Assembly: GCA_030597485.1 (NCBI GenBank)
Contig: JAUVRU010000016.1
Location: 1 to 13,837, forward strand
Reading direction: 5' to 3'
Origin: Anaerolineae bacterium
GTDB lineage: Bacteria > Chloroflexota > Anaerolineae > 4572-78 > NAK82
DNA length: 13,837 bases
Positions 1-6,525 of the stretch are shown piece by piece. The notes under the pieces were generated by a model that did no database searches, was not told the DNA's origin, and saw nothing but the letters and a program-made list of their open reading frames with translations. The position numbers and the translations under genes are program-made. Position 1 is the first letter of the stretch, and each line of letters begins with the position of its first letter.

Positions 1-112
1 GCAACACCAGCACCGCCAGTATACACCACAATATGTTCAAGGCGATGAGCCAGAAGACCTCCTCCCCCAGGTCCCCCACGGTCAGCCTCACAACGCGCCA
101 CACACGTCCCAT
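1..112 (-). CDS. N-terminal fragment of a small membrane protein, family uncertain
   Basis: The reading frame starts at ATG (110-112, minus strand) and leaves the window after 37 codons. A GGAGG at 121-125 lies 8 nt upstream of the ATG, which supports this start. The visible peptide has a basic, amphipathic start (MGRVWRVVRLTVGDLGEE) followed by a hydrophobic stretch (FWLIALNILWCILAVLVL) that looks like a first transmembrane helix. The pattern of a short cytosolic helix with a conserved acidic patch, then a helix containing LNxLW, is reminiscent of YesL/DUF624-type membrane proteins, but too little is visible to assign a family. It follows ftsH after a 183-bp gap on the same strand, so it could be co-transcribed with ftsH or have its own promoter. 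Confidence 0.6.
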   Translation of the reverse strand, partial: MGRVWRVVRLTVGDLGEEVFWLIALNILWCILAVLVL

Positions 113-195
113 CCCTCACCCCTCCGCAGTTTGGTTGTTCGTGTCGGATAGCCTTTCTTGCCACCTGACACTCAGCGTACATGGTTCCAACAGGA

Positions 196-215
196 CGCAG
201 ATTACCGCAGATACA
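196..215. repeat. Two-copy 10-bp tandem repeat downstream of ftsH
   Basis: CGCAGATTAC (196-205) is followed directly by CGCAGATACA (206-215), matching at 8 of 10 positions; on the minus strand it reads as a repeated ATCTGCG. It lies in the 183-bp gap between the ftsH stop and the next gene. I see no convincing intrinsic terminator there: a GCCAG/CTGGC pair around 254-274 has a long loop and no U-run. Confidence 0.4.
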
Positions 216-295
216 TGCTGCTTCCTCACGGGGATTCGTCCTGGAGAGCCAGACAGGTGGTCACTGGCAGGTGAAAGGAGGGAGTATGCTCTGGA

Positions 296-2110
296 TCAGG
301 CAAACATGGCGTTGAAAGCGGCTGCGTCGATGGTCTCTTCGCGTGTCAGCCGCTCGGCAATCTCCACCAATTTGTCACGGTGGGCGAGGATGACCTGCCT
401 GGCGGTGTCGTAGGCTTCCTCAACCAGCTTGCGTACCTCTCGGTCGATCTGACGGGCAATCTCCTCGCTGTAGTTGCGTTGCTCTCCAATCTGCCGACCC
501 AGAAAGATCAGCTCCTCTTTCTCACCGAAGGTGATTGGCCCCAGTCCGTCGCTCATGCCATACTGAGTGACCATCGCCCGCGCCAGATTGGTGGTGCGTA
601 GTAGGTCATTGCTGGCGCCGGTGGTTATGTCGTGGAAGGTGATCTCTTCGGCCGCCCGGCCGCCCAACAAGGCCGCCATGTCCGCCTTGAACTTGTTGCG
701 ATGTTCCAGGTGACGGTCCTCGTCGGGGAGGGCCATGGTATATCCGCTCGCCAGGCCCCGGGCCACAATGGACACCTTGTGCACGGGATCACACTCCGAC
801 AACATCTTCATCACCAGGGCGTGGCCGGCCTCGTGATAGGCAATGACCTGCTTCTCCTCGTCGGTGATGACCCGGCTCTTGCGTTCCGGCCCGGCGATGA
901 CCTTTTCAATCGATTCCTGAAAGTCGTCCATCTCAATGATGTCCTTGTTGCGACGGGCGGCCAGGATGGCTGCTTCGTTCACCAGGTTCTCGATGTCGGC
1001 GCCCACGAAGCCGGGTGTCTGCTGGGAGATCTTGTTCAGGTCCACGTCGGGGCCGATGGGCTTGCCGCGGACGTGAACCTCCAGGATCTGCTCACGGCCC
1101 ACCCGGTCGGGGCGATCGAGCACAACCCGCCGGTCAAAGCGTCCCGGTCGCAACAGCGCCGGGTCCAGAATGTCCGGCCGGTTGGTGGCCGCCATCACGA
1201 TCAGATTGGTGTCGGTGTCAAACCCGTCCATCTCCACCAGTATCTGGTTCAGGGTCTGCTCCCGCTCGTCGTGGCTGCCCCCCAACCCGGCTCCCCGGTG
1301 CCGCCCCACCGCGTCTATCTCGTCCACAAACACGATGCACGGACTGCTGCGCTTGGCCTGTTCAAACAGGTCCCGCACCCGACTGGCGCCCACGCCCACA
1401 AACATCTCCACAAACTCGCTGCCCGAAATGCTGAAGAAGGGCACCCCCGCCTCGCCTGAGACCGCTTTGGCCATCAGGGTCTTGCCCGAACCCGGCGGCC
1501 CCACCATCAACACGCCCTTGGGAATGCGGGCGCCCAATGAGATGAACTTCTCCGGTTCACACAAGAACTCAACCACCTCCGATAGCTCAAATTTTGCCTC
1601 GTCCACCCCGGCCACATCGTCGAAGGTGACGGTCGGGTTCTCACCGGTAAACACGCGTGCCCGGCTCTTGCCGAAACTGAGCGCCTGATTGTTGGTCCCC
1701 TGAGCCTGCCGGACCATGAAAAACAGCAGGGCCCCAAACAGTGCTAAGGGGACAATCGTGATCAGCAGTCCAGCCCAATTGCCCCACGCTCCTGGCGACT
1801 CCACTTCAATCCCCACGTTTCTCAGATGCTCGCTGGTGACACCAAGGTCTCCGAACGTCTCAAGCAACGTGGCATCAGGCTCCTTGCGTGATGTGCTGGA
1901 CGGCGTTCCATCGTCGCGGTATTCGATGGTCAAGATATCTCCCTGCACGCTGATCGTGCTCACCGTACCCTTCTTGAGGTCCGCTGCCAGTTGCGTTATG
2001 TCAACTTCCGGATTCTTACGAGAACCTGAAAAAACACTGAAGACCAAAGCAGCGATAGCCACCATGATCAAAAGATACACCAGCCCATTTCGCAGCCACC
2101 CTGAACTCAC
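296..2110 (-). CDS. ftsH: ATP-dependent zinc metalloprotease FtsH
   Basis: FtsH is a hexameric, membrane-anchored AAA+ protease that unfolds and degrades damaged membrane proteins and selected regulators. The 604-residue protein has all the family landmarks. There is a transmembrane helix at about 8-27, an extracytoplasmic domain at about 30-108, and a second helix at about 112-133. Next come Walker A GPPGSGKT (204-211), Walker B IVFVDEID (259-266) and the second region of homology with [21 protein letters not shown] near 308-328. The zinc site is HEAGH (426-430), with the third ligand Asp502 in TTGASND. It is slightly shorter than E. coli FtsH, mostly in the C-terminal tail. The start is GTG (2108-2110): GGGAGGG lies 6 nt upstream and there is no better in-frame ATG. 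A sigma-70-type promoter sits just upstream, so the gene is probably transcribed on its own. The assignment is essentially certain. Confidence 0.98.
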   Translation of the reverse strand: MSSGWLRNGLVYLLIMVAIAALVFSVFSGSRKNPEVDITQLAADLKKGTVSTISVQGDILTIEYRDDGTPSSTSRKEPDATLLETFGDLGVTSEHLRNVGIEVESPGAWGNWAGLLITIVPLALFGALLFFMVRQAQGTNNQALSFGKSRARVFTGENPTVTFDDVAGVDEAKFELSEVVEFLCEPEKFISLGARIPKGVLMVGPPGSGKTLMAKAVSGEAGVPFFSISGSEFVEMFVGVGASRVRDLFEQAKRSSPCIVFVDEIDAVGRHRGAGLGGSHDEREQTLNQILVEMDGFDTDTNLIVMAATNRPDILDPALLRPGRFDRRVVLDRPDRVGREQILEVHVRGKPIGPDVDLNKISQQTPGFVGADIENLVNEAAILAARRNKDIIEMDDFQESIEKVIAGPERKSRVITDEEKQVIAYHEAGHALVMKMLSECDPVHKVSIVARGLASGYTMALPDEDRHLEHRNKFKADMAALLGGRAAEEITFHDITTGASNDLLRTTNLARAMVTQYGMSDGLGPITFGEKEELIFLGRQIGEQRNYSEEIARQIDREVRKLVEEAYDTARQVILAHRDKLVEIAERLTREETIDAAAFNAMFA

Positions 2111-2139
2111 TGCATTCCCTCCCGCTACATTCTACCCGA

Positions 2140-2169
2140 ATTATACTACAGAGGCCCCGACTCTGCCAG
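2140..2169 (-). promoter_or_regulatory. Sigma-70-type promoter of ftsH
   Basis: On the minus strand a perfect -10 hexamer TATAAT (2140-2145) is preceded by an 18-bp spacer and a -35-like CTGGCA (2164-2169, 4 of 6 consensus bases). Transcription would start near 2133 and give a short leader of about 20-25 nt before the GTG at 2110, with the ribosome binding site inside it. It matches housekeeping-promoter rules better than any other site I found in the window. Confidence 0.7.
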
Positions 2170-2212
2170 TGCTACACCAGAATTGGGCCTGCGTCAGAAT
2201 CACAGCCCCCCC

Positions 2213-2245
2213 CAACCAGTTCCCAGACCACTCTCCAGCCGGTTG
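2213..2245 (-). other. Inverted repeat between the kinase gene and the ftsH promoter
   Basis: On the minus strand CAACCGG (2239-2245) can pair with CTGGTTG (2213-2219): seven pairs including one G-U, around a 19-nt loop. A run of eight G follows rather than a U-run, so it is not a standard intrinsic terminator. It could be a factor-dependent stop for the kinase transcript or have no function. The rest of the 277-bp gap (2111-2387) shows no gene. Confidence 0.25.
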
Positions 2246-2387
2246 AGGAGCCCAACAGCAAGCAACACACCCTATCCTCACTCTCAGTCCTCCCACGAAG
2301 ACAACCTCCACCCACGTGCCCGGACGGTCAACACAGCCAGCCGTCGTACCGAGAACCCAGCGCACACGCATCCCCGACGCCGGTAGC

Positions 2388-4211
2388 TTAGTCCACCCAG
2401 ATGGATCCCAGCACCAGAGCATCATCGACAGCAGCAACCTGGCCCGGATCCGTCACCGGCAACCGCCCAGCATCATTGTACAGTCCCACTCGCAGCCAGT
2501 ACTCACCTGGTGGCGTATCCGCCGGAATGGCCAGATGGCGAGCATCGATTATCTGGGTGCCCGGCGACCAGGTGTCCGTGGGCTGGGTTCCACCGACTGG
2601 CAGCCCGTCCTGCTGAGTCACAACGCTGCCATCAGCACGCGTGAGATGCAAGAACACCATATACCCTTCGCCAGGCGAAGCGATAGCTTGCCAAACAAAC
2701 GTGATAGGCAGCGAATCGCCGGGATCGTAAATCAGGCGAGGCAACTCATACGTCACCAGCAATATACTGTTCCCCAGGCGGGCACCCACTGGCACCTGCG
2801 TCCCACTGCTGACAGTCAGCACCACCAGGCTGCGGCTTCGGACCAACGAGCCACCCGGTGGATCTTGGTCAATCACTGTGCCGGGCGGTTGTTCGCTCCA
2901 GGCCCGTTCAATCTCCACAGGCAGGTCAACAGCATGCATCTGAGATTGAGCTTCTCCCAGCGACCTGCCAACCATCGCCGGCACTTCCACCAGCTGTGGC
3001 CCCTGGCTGACGACGACACCTACAGTCGCGCCCATCTCCACCGGCATCCCTGCTCGCACCGTCTGCTCAACAATGGAGAATGCGGGCACGGTGGGATGGG
3101 AAGACTGATCGATCACCTCCAGATTCAGGCCTTCACCCGCCAACACGCGACGGCCATCCTCCACTTCCATGCCAATGATGTCCGGCACGCGCACCTGTCC
3201 GGGAGATACAGCGACGGTCGCAGTCGGTGCCGACGGGGCCAGGGGACGTGCATACCCTCGATACACGGCCACCCACAAAGGCACCAGCCCCAGTATCGCA
3301 ATCAGCACCAGCAGCCCCAACACCACAGCAACCCAGTCTACACCGCCTGTCCTGACTGGAGTGACCGGTTCGCCGTACCCGGTCTGTCCTTCTGCTCGCC
3401 GTCGAAAGACCGCCAGGGCCTGGCCCATCTCATTGGCAGTGGCAAACCGTTCCTCCGGCTGTTTCGCCAGTGCCGCGTCAACGATGCGAGCCAGATGGGA
3501 CGGCACGCGAGGGTTGACCTGATTGACAGGCACAGCCCTGTCGTACAGATGTCTCTGGGCCAGTTCGCTGTCAGAACCGCTAAACGGAAGCCGACCGACC
3601 AGCATCTCATACAGGATCACGCCGATCGCATACACGTCCGTGGCCTGCGACACCTGTCCCCCCACTGCCTGCTCCGGGGAGAAATAGGCTGGCGTCCCCC
3701 AGACCAGCGCACCATCTTCATCCATAGCGGACTCGCCCAGCGCCCGAGCCAGCCCGAAGTCCACAACCTTGACCCGCCTGTCCGGGGCGACGAGAATGTT
3801 GCCTGGTTTGAGATCGCCGTGCACCAGTCCAGATTTGTGGGCATACCCCACGCCGGCACAAACCTGCACACATATGTCCACTGCTCGCTTTATCGATACG
3901 GGCCCCTTCTGTAACAGAGCGCTCAAGTCACGGCCTGGCACATATTCCATGACAATGTAGGGCCGCTCCTGATCCTGACCGAAATCATACACAGCCACAA
4001 TGTTGGGATGGGTCAGGCCAGCAGCGCTCTGTGCCTCACGGTGAAACCGCCCTAGAAATGCGGGGTCCAAGACATACTCGCATCGCAGCGCTTTCACGGC
4101 CACCAACCGCCCCAGCGCCACATCCTGCGCTCGATACACCTCGGCCAGGCCGCCCTCTCCGATCTTGGCCAGGACCTGATAACGATTGTTGAAGACAGTC
4201 AGGTTGTCCAT
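2388..4211 (-). CDS. Membrane Ser/Thr protein kinase with two PASTA repeats and a C-terminal beta-rich domain
   Basis: This is a bacterial Hanks-type kinase of PknB/PrkC architecture. The cytosolic kinase domain (about 10-270) shows the glycine loop GEGGLAEV (18-25), VAVK with Lys40, Glu59 in FHREA, the catalytic loop HGDLKPGN (131-138), DFG (151-153) and SPE in place of APE (178-180). The catalytic loop reads HGD instead of HRD, so this is a non-RD kinase and may not depend on activation-loop phosphorylation. One transmembrane helix (about 292-316) leads to two PASTA repeats (about 341-404 and 407-469), which in relatives sense peptidoglycan or muropeptides. A beta-rich domain (about 477-607) follows, with the VFLHL, PVGGT and PPGEYWLRVGLYN signatures seen in Chloroflexota extracellular proteins. 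I chose ATG at 4209-4211; an in-frame TTG lies one codon upstream. The targets are unknown, and no partner phosphatase or cell-division genes are adjacent. Confidence 0.93.
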   Translation of the reverse strand: MDNLTVFNNRYQVLAKIGEGGLAEVYRAQDVALGRLVAVKALRCEYVLDPAFLGRFHREAQSAAGLTHPNIVAVYDFGQDQERPYIVMEYVPGRDLSALLQKGPVSIKRAVDICVQVCAGVGYAHKSGLVHGDLKPGNILVAPDRRVKVVDFGLARALGESAMDEDGALVWGTPAYFSPEQAVGGQVSQATDVYAIGVILYEMLVGRLPFSGSDSELAQRHLYDRAVPVNQVNPRVPSHLARIVDAALAKQPEERFATANEMGQALAVFRRRAEGQTGYGEPVTPVRTGGVDWVAVVLGLLVLIAILGLVPLWVAVYRGYARPLAPSAPTATVAVSPGQVRVPDIIGMEVEDGRRVLAGEGLNLEVIDQSSHPTVPAFSIVEQTVRAGMPVEMGATVGVVVSQGPQLVEVPAMVGRSLGEAQSQMHAVDLPVEIERAWSEQPPGTVIDQDPPGGSLVRSRSLVVLTVSSGTQVPVGARLGNSILLVTYELPRLIYDPGDSLPITFVWQAIASPGEGYMVFLHLTRADGSVVTQQDGLPVGGTQPTDTWSPGTQIIDARHLAIPADTPPGEYWLRVGLYNDAGRLPVTDPGQVAAVDDALVLGSIWVD

Positions 4212-4405
4212 CAACCCGCCCCACGATCAGACAGTTCAGGATGGCGAAGCAAGACGACCCAGATACCGACAGGCGACGTTCGCATCCAGGGATGCTCACT
4301 TCACCCACAGCCCGAAGCCCACTCGCCTATCAGCGACGCTTTCCTGCCATTTCCATCGTCGTCCCGAGTCCTCTCTTCACTATGCTGCGGGACTTGTACT
4401 TATGT

Positions 4406-4433
4406 ATTTTACCCTAGAACACCGCTTTGTCCA
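4406..4433 (-). promoter_or_regulatory. Probable promoter of the PASTA kinase gene
   Basis: On the minus strand a -35-like TGGACA (4428-4433, 5 of 6 consensus bases), a 16-bp spacer and TAAAAT (4406-4411, 5 of 6) form a plausible sigma-70 promoter in a locally AT-rich patch. Transcription would start near 4399, leaving an unusually long 5' leader of about 188 nt before the kinase ATG. Confidence 0.5.
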
Positions 4434-4458
4434 ATGAGGAACCCAAGAAACGGCATTC

Positions 4459-4488
4459 CGGGGCACCGTGATGCAGATATCCGCCCCG
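4459..4488 (-). terminator. Possible hairpin terminator downstream of hsp20
   Basis: On the minus strand CGGGGC (4483-4488) and GCCCCG (4459-4464) form a strong 6-bp GC stem with an 18-nt loop, about 115 nt after the hsp20 stop and before the kinase promoter. The position suits a terminator, but only a weak T-rich stretch (GTTTCTT) follows and the loop is large, so the call is tentative. Confidence 0.25.
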
Positions 4489-4603
4489 AAACGCCTGTCT
4501 TCGTGTCCTCGTCCGGCAAGAAGCAAGGAAGAGGACAAAGGAGAGGTGACTCCCGAATCTTCCCCATTCCAAATTGTAGCTGGGTCCGGGAGAAGTCTGG
4601 CGT

Positions 4604-5071
4604 CTAGCCAACACTCTTCACTTTAATGCTGCGCGGCCTGGCTTCTTCTGCCTTGGGCAGCTCCAGAGTGAGTTCCCCGTTGCGAAAGGTCGCCTCAGCC
4701 TCGTCTGCCTCAACCACCGTGTGCAGGGTGATGCTGCGTGTCATCGCACCATGGAACAGCTCGTGGCGGTACCAGGTCCAGTCCGCGGCATCATCCAGTG
4801 TCGCGTCGCTGCCCAACTCGGCCTTGATAACCAGGTTATCGCCGTTCACACTGATTTCCACGTCCTCTGGATTCATGCCAGGCAGGCGTGCCTTCAGAAT
4901 CAGTGCATCGTCAGTCTCGTAGAGATCGATCGGCAGTCCCGCCGCTCGAGTGCCTTCTGCGCCCCCGTTGCGAAGGGAAGGTCGAACGAAGGTCTCTTCA
5001 AACATGCGGTCCATAGCCTGGCGCAAGGAAAGCGCCTCGTCAAGCGGACTCCATCGTATCATACTATGCAT
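4604..5071 (-). CDS. Small heat-shock protein, Hsp20/alpha-crystallin family
   Basis: This is an ATP-independent holdase chaperone that binds unfolding proteins in the cytosol and passes them to ATP-dependent refolding systems. The 155-residue protein has a short amphipathic N-terminal arm (about 1-45). The alpha-crystallin domain (about 46-140) carries the early ARLPGMNPEDVEISV segment and the terminal ATFRNGELTLELPK signature (127-140). A short tail follows with I-K-V (149-151), matching the I-x-I/V motif used in oligomer assembly. The length is typical. The start is ATG at 5069-5071, with GGAGG (5080-5084) 8 nt upstream. The frame stays open for about 40 more codons, but that extension lacks family character and is rejected. 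Neither a CIRCE nor a HAIR operator is visible. Instead a direct-repeat array (5162-5229) and a small dyad (5118-5137) lie upstream. Confidence 0.96.
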   Translation of the reverse strand: MHSMIRWSPLDEALSLRQAMDRMFEETFVRPSLRNGGAEGTRAAGLPIDLYETDDALILKARLPGMNPEDVEISVNGDNLVIKAELGSDATLDDAADWTWYRHELFHGAMTRSITLHTVVEADEAEATFRNGELTLELPKAEEARPRSIKVKSVG

Positions 5072-5117
5072 CGTAGATCCCTCCTGCTGTTGATTTTGGG
5101 TTTTGAATACTTCACAG

Positions 5118-5137
5118 GTCGTAGACAATCCTACAAC
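5118..5137. promoter_or_regulatory. Imperfect dyad in the hsp20 upstream region
   Basis: GTCGTAG (5118-5124) and CTACAAC (5131-5137) form 7-bp arms with one mismatch around ACAATC, about 50 bp upstream of the hsp20 start. It could be a repressor operator or a leader hairpin. It is not a CIRCE element (TTAGCACTC-N9-GAGTGCTAA). Confidence 0.3.
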
Positions 5138-5161
5138 GCTTCTCTGACACCATGGTACCAA

Positions 5162-5229
5162 CATCGTGTTAGAAGATCGCAAACGAGTCATTGGAATTGC
5201 GTTAGCGATACAGCAGAATCGCGTTAGCG
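5162..5229. repeat. Direct-repeat array with helical spacing upstream of hsp20
   Basis: AATTGCGTTAGCG (5195-5207) and AATCGCGTTAGCG (5217-5229) match at 12 of 13 positions and start 22 bp apart. A weaker copy, CATCGTGTTAGAA (5162-5174), matches the 5217 copy at 9 of 13 positions and starts 33 bp before the first. All three point the same way, and their shared core is T-Y-G-Y-G-T-T-A-G. Spacings of 22 and 33 bp, about two and three helical turns, would place all copies on one DNA face, as expected for an activator or repressor bound in tandem. They lie about 90-160 bp upstream of the hsp20 start, in the gap after the glycosyltransferase gene. Confidence 0.55.
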
Positions 5230-5269
5230 CGGTGAGTGGGGTGGGCAGAAGGCCAAGCAGTCCCGCCAG

Positions 5270-6385
5270 CTATCCCCTCAAGTGCTCCAGGCGCCGGTCG
5301 TACACGGGAGCCAGCGTACGCCAGTCAAAGCGGGAGACGGCAGACCGCAAGGGGGCCGGATCAAAGGGGACATCGTCTTCGATGGCTGCCTGCAACCGAT
5401 CCACCAGCTCATCGAAGTCGGTGTAGAGGTACGCATCGTGACACTGCGCCGGAATCAACTCCGGGTAGCTCAACCGCCGGGGAAGGAGCGGCCGGCAACC
5501 AGCGCATATTCCCTCCACCACACTGGCGCCAAAGAAATCGTGATATGAGGTGACAGGCAACAAATCAGCCTGCCACAGCCAGCGAGCATAGTCTGCGAAA
5601 GCCGGCACGTAGCCGATGTGGCGAATGCGGTCACCCAGCCGCCGCTGGGCCTGGGTGAACTCAGTCGGCTGCTGACCAAAAGACTCGCCCAGAATCACCA
5701 GGCCGAAATCCACACCCCTGTCGGCCAGAACATAAAGGGCGCGGAAGAAATCCTCAGGATTCTTGTCGTATTCCCAGCGATGGTTCCACAGAATCAGCGG
5801 CGGCGAATTGGCAGGCCTGGTCTGTTGCCGGGGTCGGAATGAGTCAAGGCGCCGCAGGTCCAGTCCCAGCGGAAGGACCTCGCTCCTGGCACGCAGCGTC
5901 TCCACGGAATCCAGCTCGTTGTGATCGGGGAAATGCTTCAGCAAGCGGGGCAGCTCACCGAAGAACGAATCCAGGTGGTATCTCGAATTGAAGAAAAGAG
6001 CATCGGCCGCCATAGCGCTGGCATAGTTGATGAAACCGTAGTGTACGTCTCGCCCCTTGAGCACATCCCGATCATCATCAGACCAGGGGTAACTCAGCTG
6101 ATTCTCGTGGAAGTAGAGGGCCGACGGCACGCCGCAAGTGACAGTACGGGTGAGAGCCAGGAAGGTGGTCAGGTCCAGCATATCGGTGGCCAGGATCAGA
6201 TCCGGCTCCCATCCCTCTGCCAAGAACTGGCGGGCTAGCGTGACCGCTCCCCCGTGCATGCGCCACTTCCAGAAGCGACCAGGCAGGCAAAGGTTGACCA
6301 CGTGGTGGCGGCTGTGTCTGCAATAGCCTTCAGCCCACGCGGCATGCGAGCCAGTGTAATAAGGCTCCAGCAACAACACGTTCAC
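5270..6385 (-). CDS. GT-B glycosyltransferase of the DUF3524/GTDC1 type (tRNA-queuosine mannosyltransferase-like)
   Basis: This 371-residue protein has the two-domain layout of a GT4-like GT-B enzyme. The N-terminal half matches, from memory, the DUF3524 family whose human member GTDC1 (QTMAN) attaches mannose to queuosine in tRNA-Asp. Shared marks are EPYYTGSHAAW (7-17), FWKWRMHGGA (38-47), LYFHENQLSYPW (90-101), DVHYGFINYASAMAAD (113-128) and FFNSRYHLDSF (131-141). The C-terminal half shows LWNHRWEYDKNPEDFF (199-214), where a nucleotide sugar should bind, and HDFFGASVVEGICAGCRPL (282-300). There is no signal peptide or membrane helix, so it is cytosolic, as a tRNA-modifying enzyme would be. 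The start is GTG (6383-6385) with only a distant AGGA; a second GTG two codons on is possible. The family is fairly sure, but the exact substrate in bacteria is inferred. Confidence 0.85.
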   Translation of the reverse strand: MNVLLLEPYYTGSHAAWAEGYCRHSRHHVVNLCLPGRFWKWRMHGGAVTLARQFLAEGWEPDLILATDMLDLTTFLALTRTVTCGVPSALYFHENQLSYPWSDDDRDVLKGRDVHYGFINYASAMAADALFFNSRYHLDSFFGELPRLLKHFPDHNELDSVETLRARSEVLPLGLDLRRLDSFRPRQQTRPANSPPLILWNHRWEYDKNPEDFFRALYVLADRGVDFGLVILGESFGQQPTEFTQAQRRLGDRIRHIGYVPAFADYARWLWQADLLPVTSYHDFFGASVVEGICAGCRPLLPRRLSYPELIPAQCHDAYLYTDFDELVDRLQAAIEDDVPFDPAPLRSAVSRFDWRTLAPVYDRRLEHLRG

Positions 6386-6406
6386 GCTGGCAACACGTCC
6401 TGACAG

Positions 6407-6441
6407 CAGTTGGGGGCGTCATTCAACAACACCCCCGACTG
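6407..6441. other. Strong inverted repeat in the leader of the glycosyltransferase gene
   Basis: CAGTTGGGGG (6407-6416) and CCCCCGACTG (6432-6441) form ten-position arms with one mismatch and a 15-nt loop. It lies 22 nt upstream of the glycosyltransferase start and about 85 nt after the phosphofructokinase stop. No U-run follows on the minus strand. It could be a weak terminator or a structure that limits translation of the glycosyltransferase. A short TTTT follows it on the plus strand, but there is no gene on that strand. Confidence 0.4.
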
Positions 6442-6525
6442 CCTTTTCCTGCCACGTCTTCCGTTGTCGGCCAGCTGATGCAACACGCTCACCACATACA
6501 ATCAGAGCACTCCCCGCTCACGCCC

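Larger units (their letters stand above)
4212..4603. other. 392-bp non-coding region between hsp20 and the kinase gene
   Basis: No reading frame here looks like a gene. The region holds the probable kinase promoter (4406-4433), a leader of about 190 nt down to the kinase start, a perfect 6-bp-arm dyad GCATCC-AG-GGATGC at 4282-4295, and a possible hsp20 terminator hairpin at 4459-4488. The dyad has only a 2-nt centre, so it suits a protein-binding site better than an RNA hairpin. I find no T-box, riboswitch or tRNA-like structure by eye. Confidence 0.5.

Noticed and set aside
632..1459. 275-codon plus-strand open frame opposite ftsH
   Set aside because: It is the complement of the FtsH ATPase core; the apparent protein has no family features.
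2316..3914. 532-codon open frame on the plus strand opposite the PASTA kinase
   Set aside because: Its translation is rich in His, Arg, Gln and Ser with no domain, and it is the antisense shadow of a kinase with every catalytic motif. Long antisense frames are common in GC-rich genes.
5072..5191. Forty-residue N-terminal extension of the small heat-shock protein
   Set aside because: It reads through the strong GGAGG at 5080-5084, and the extension has no resemblance to Hsp20 N-terminal arms.
5072..5269. CIRCE or HAIR heat-shock operator, or a ROSE-type thermometer, upstream of hsp20
   Set aside because: No TTAGCACTC-N9-GAGTGCTAA or CTTGAGT-N7-ACTCAAG pattern is present, and no segment near the ribosome binding site pairs with it convincingly.
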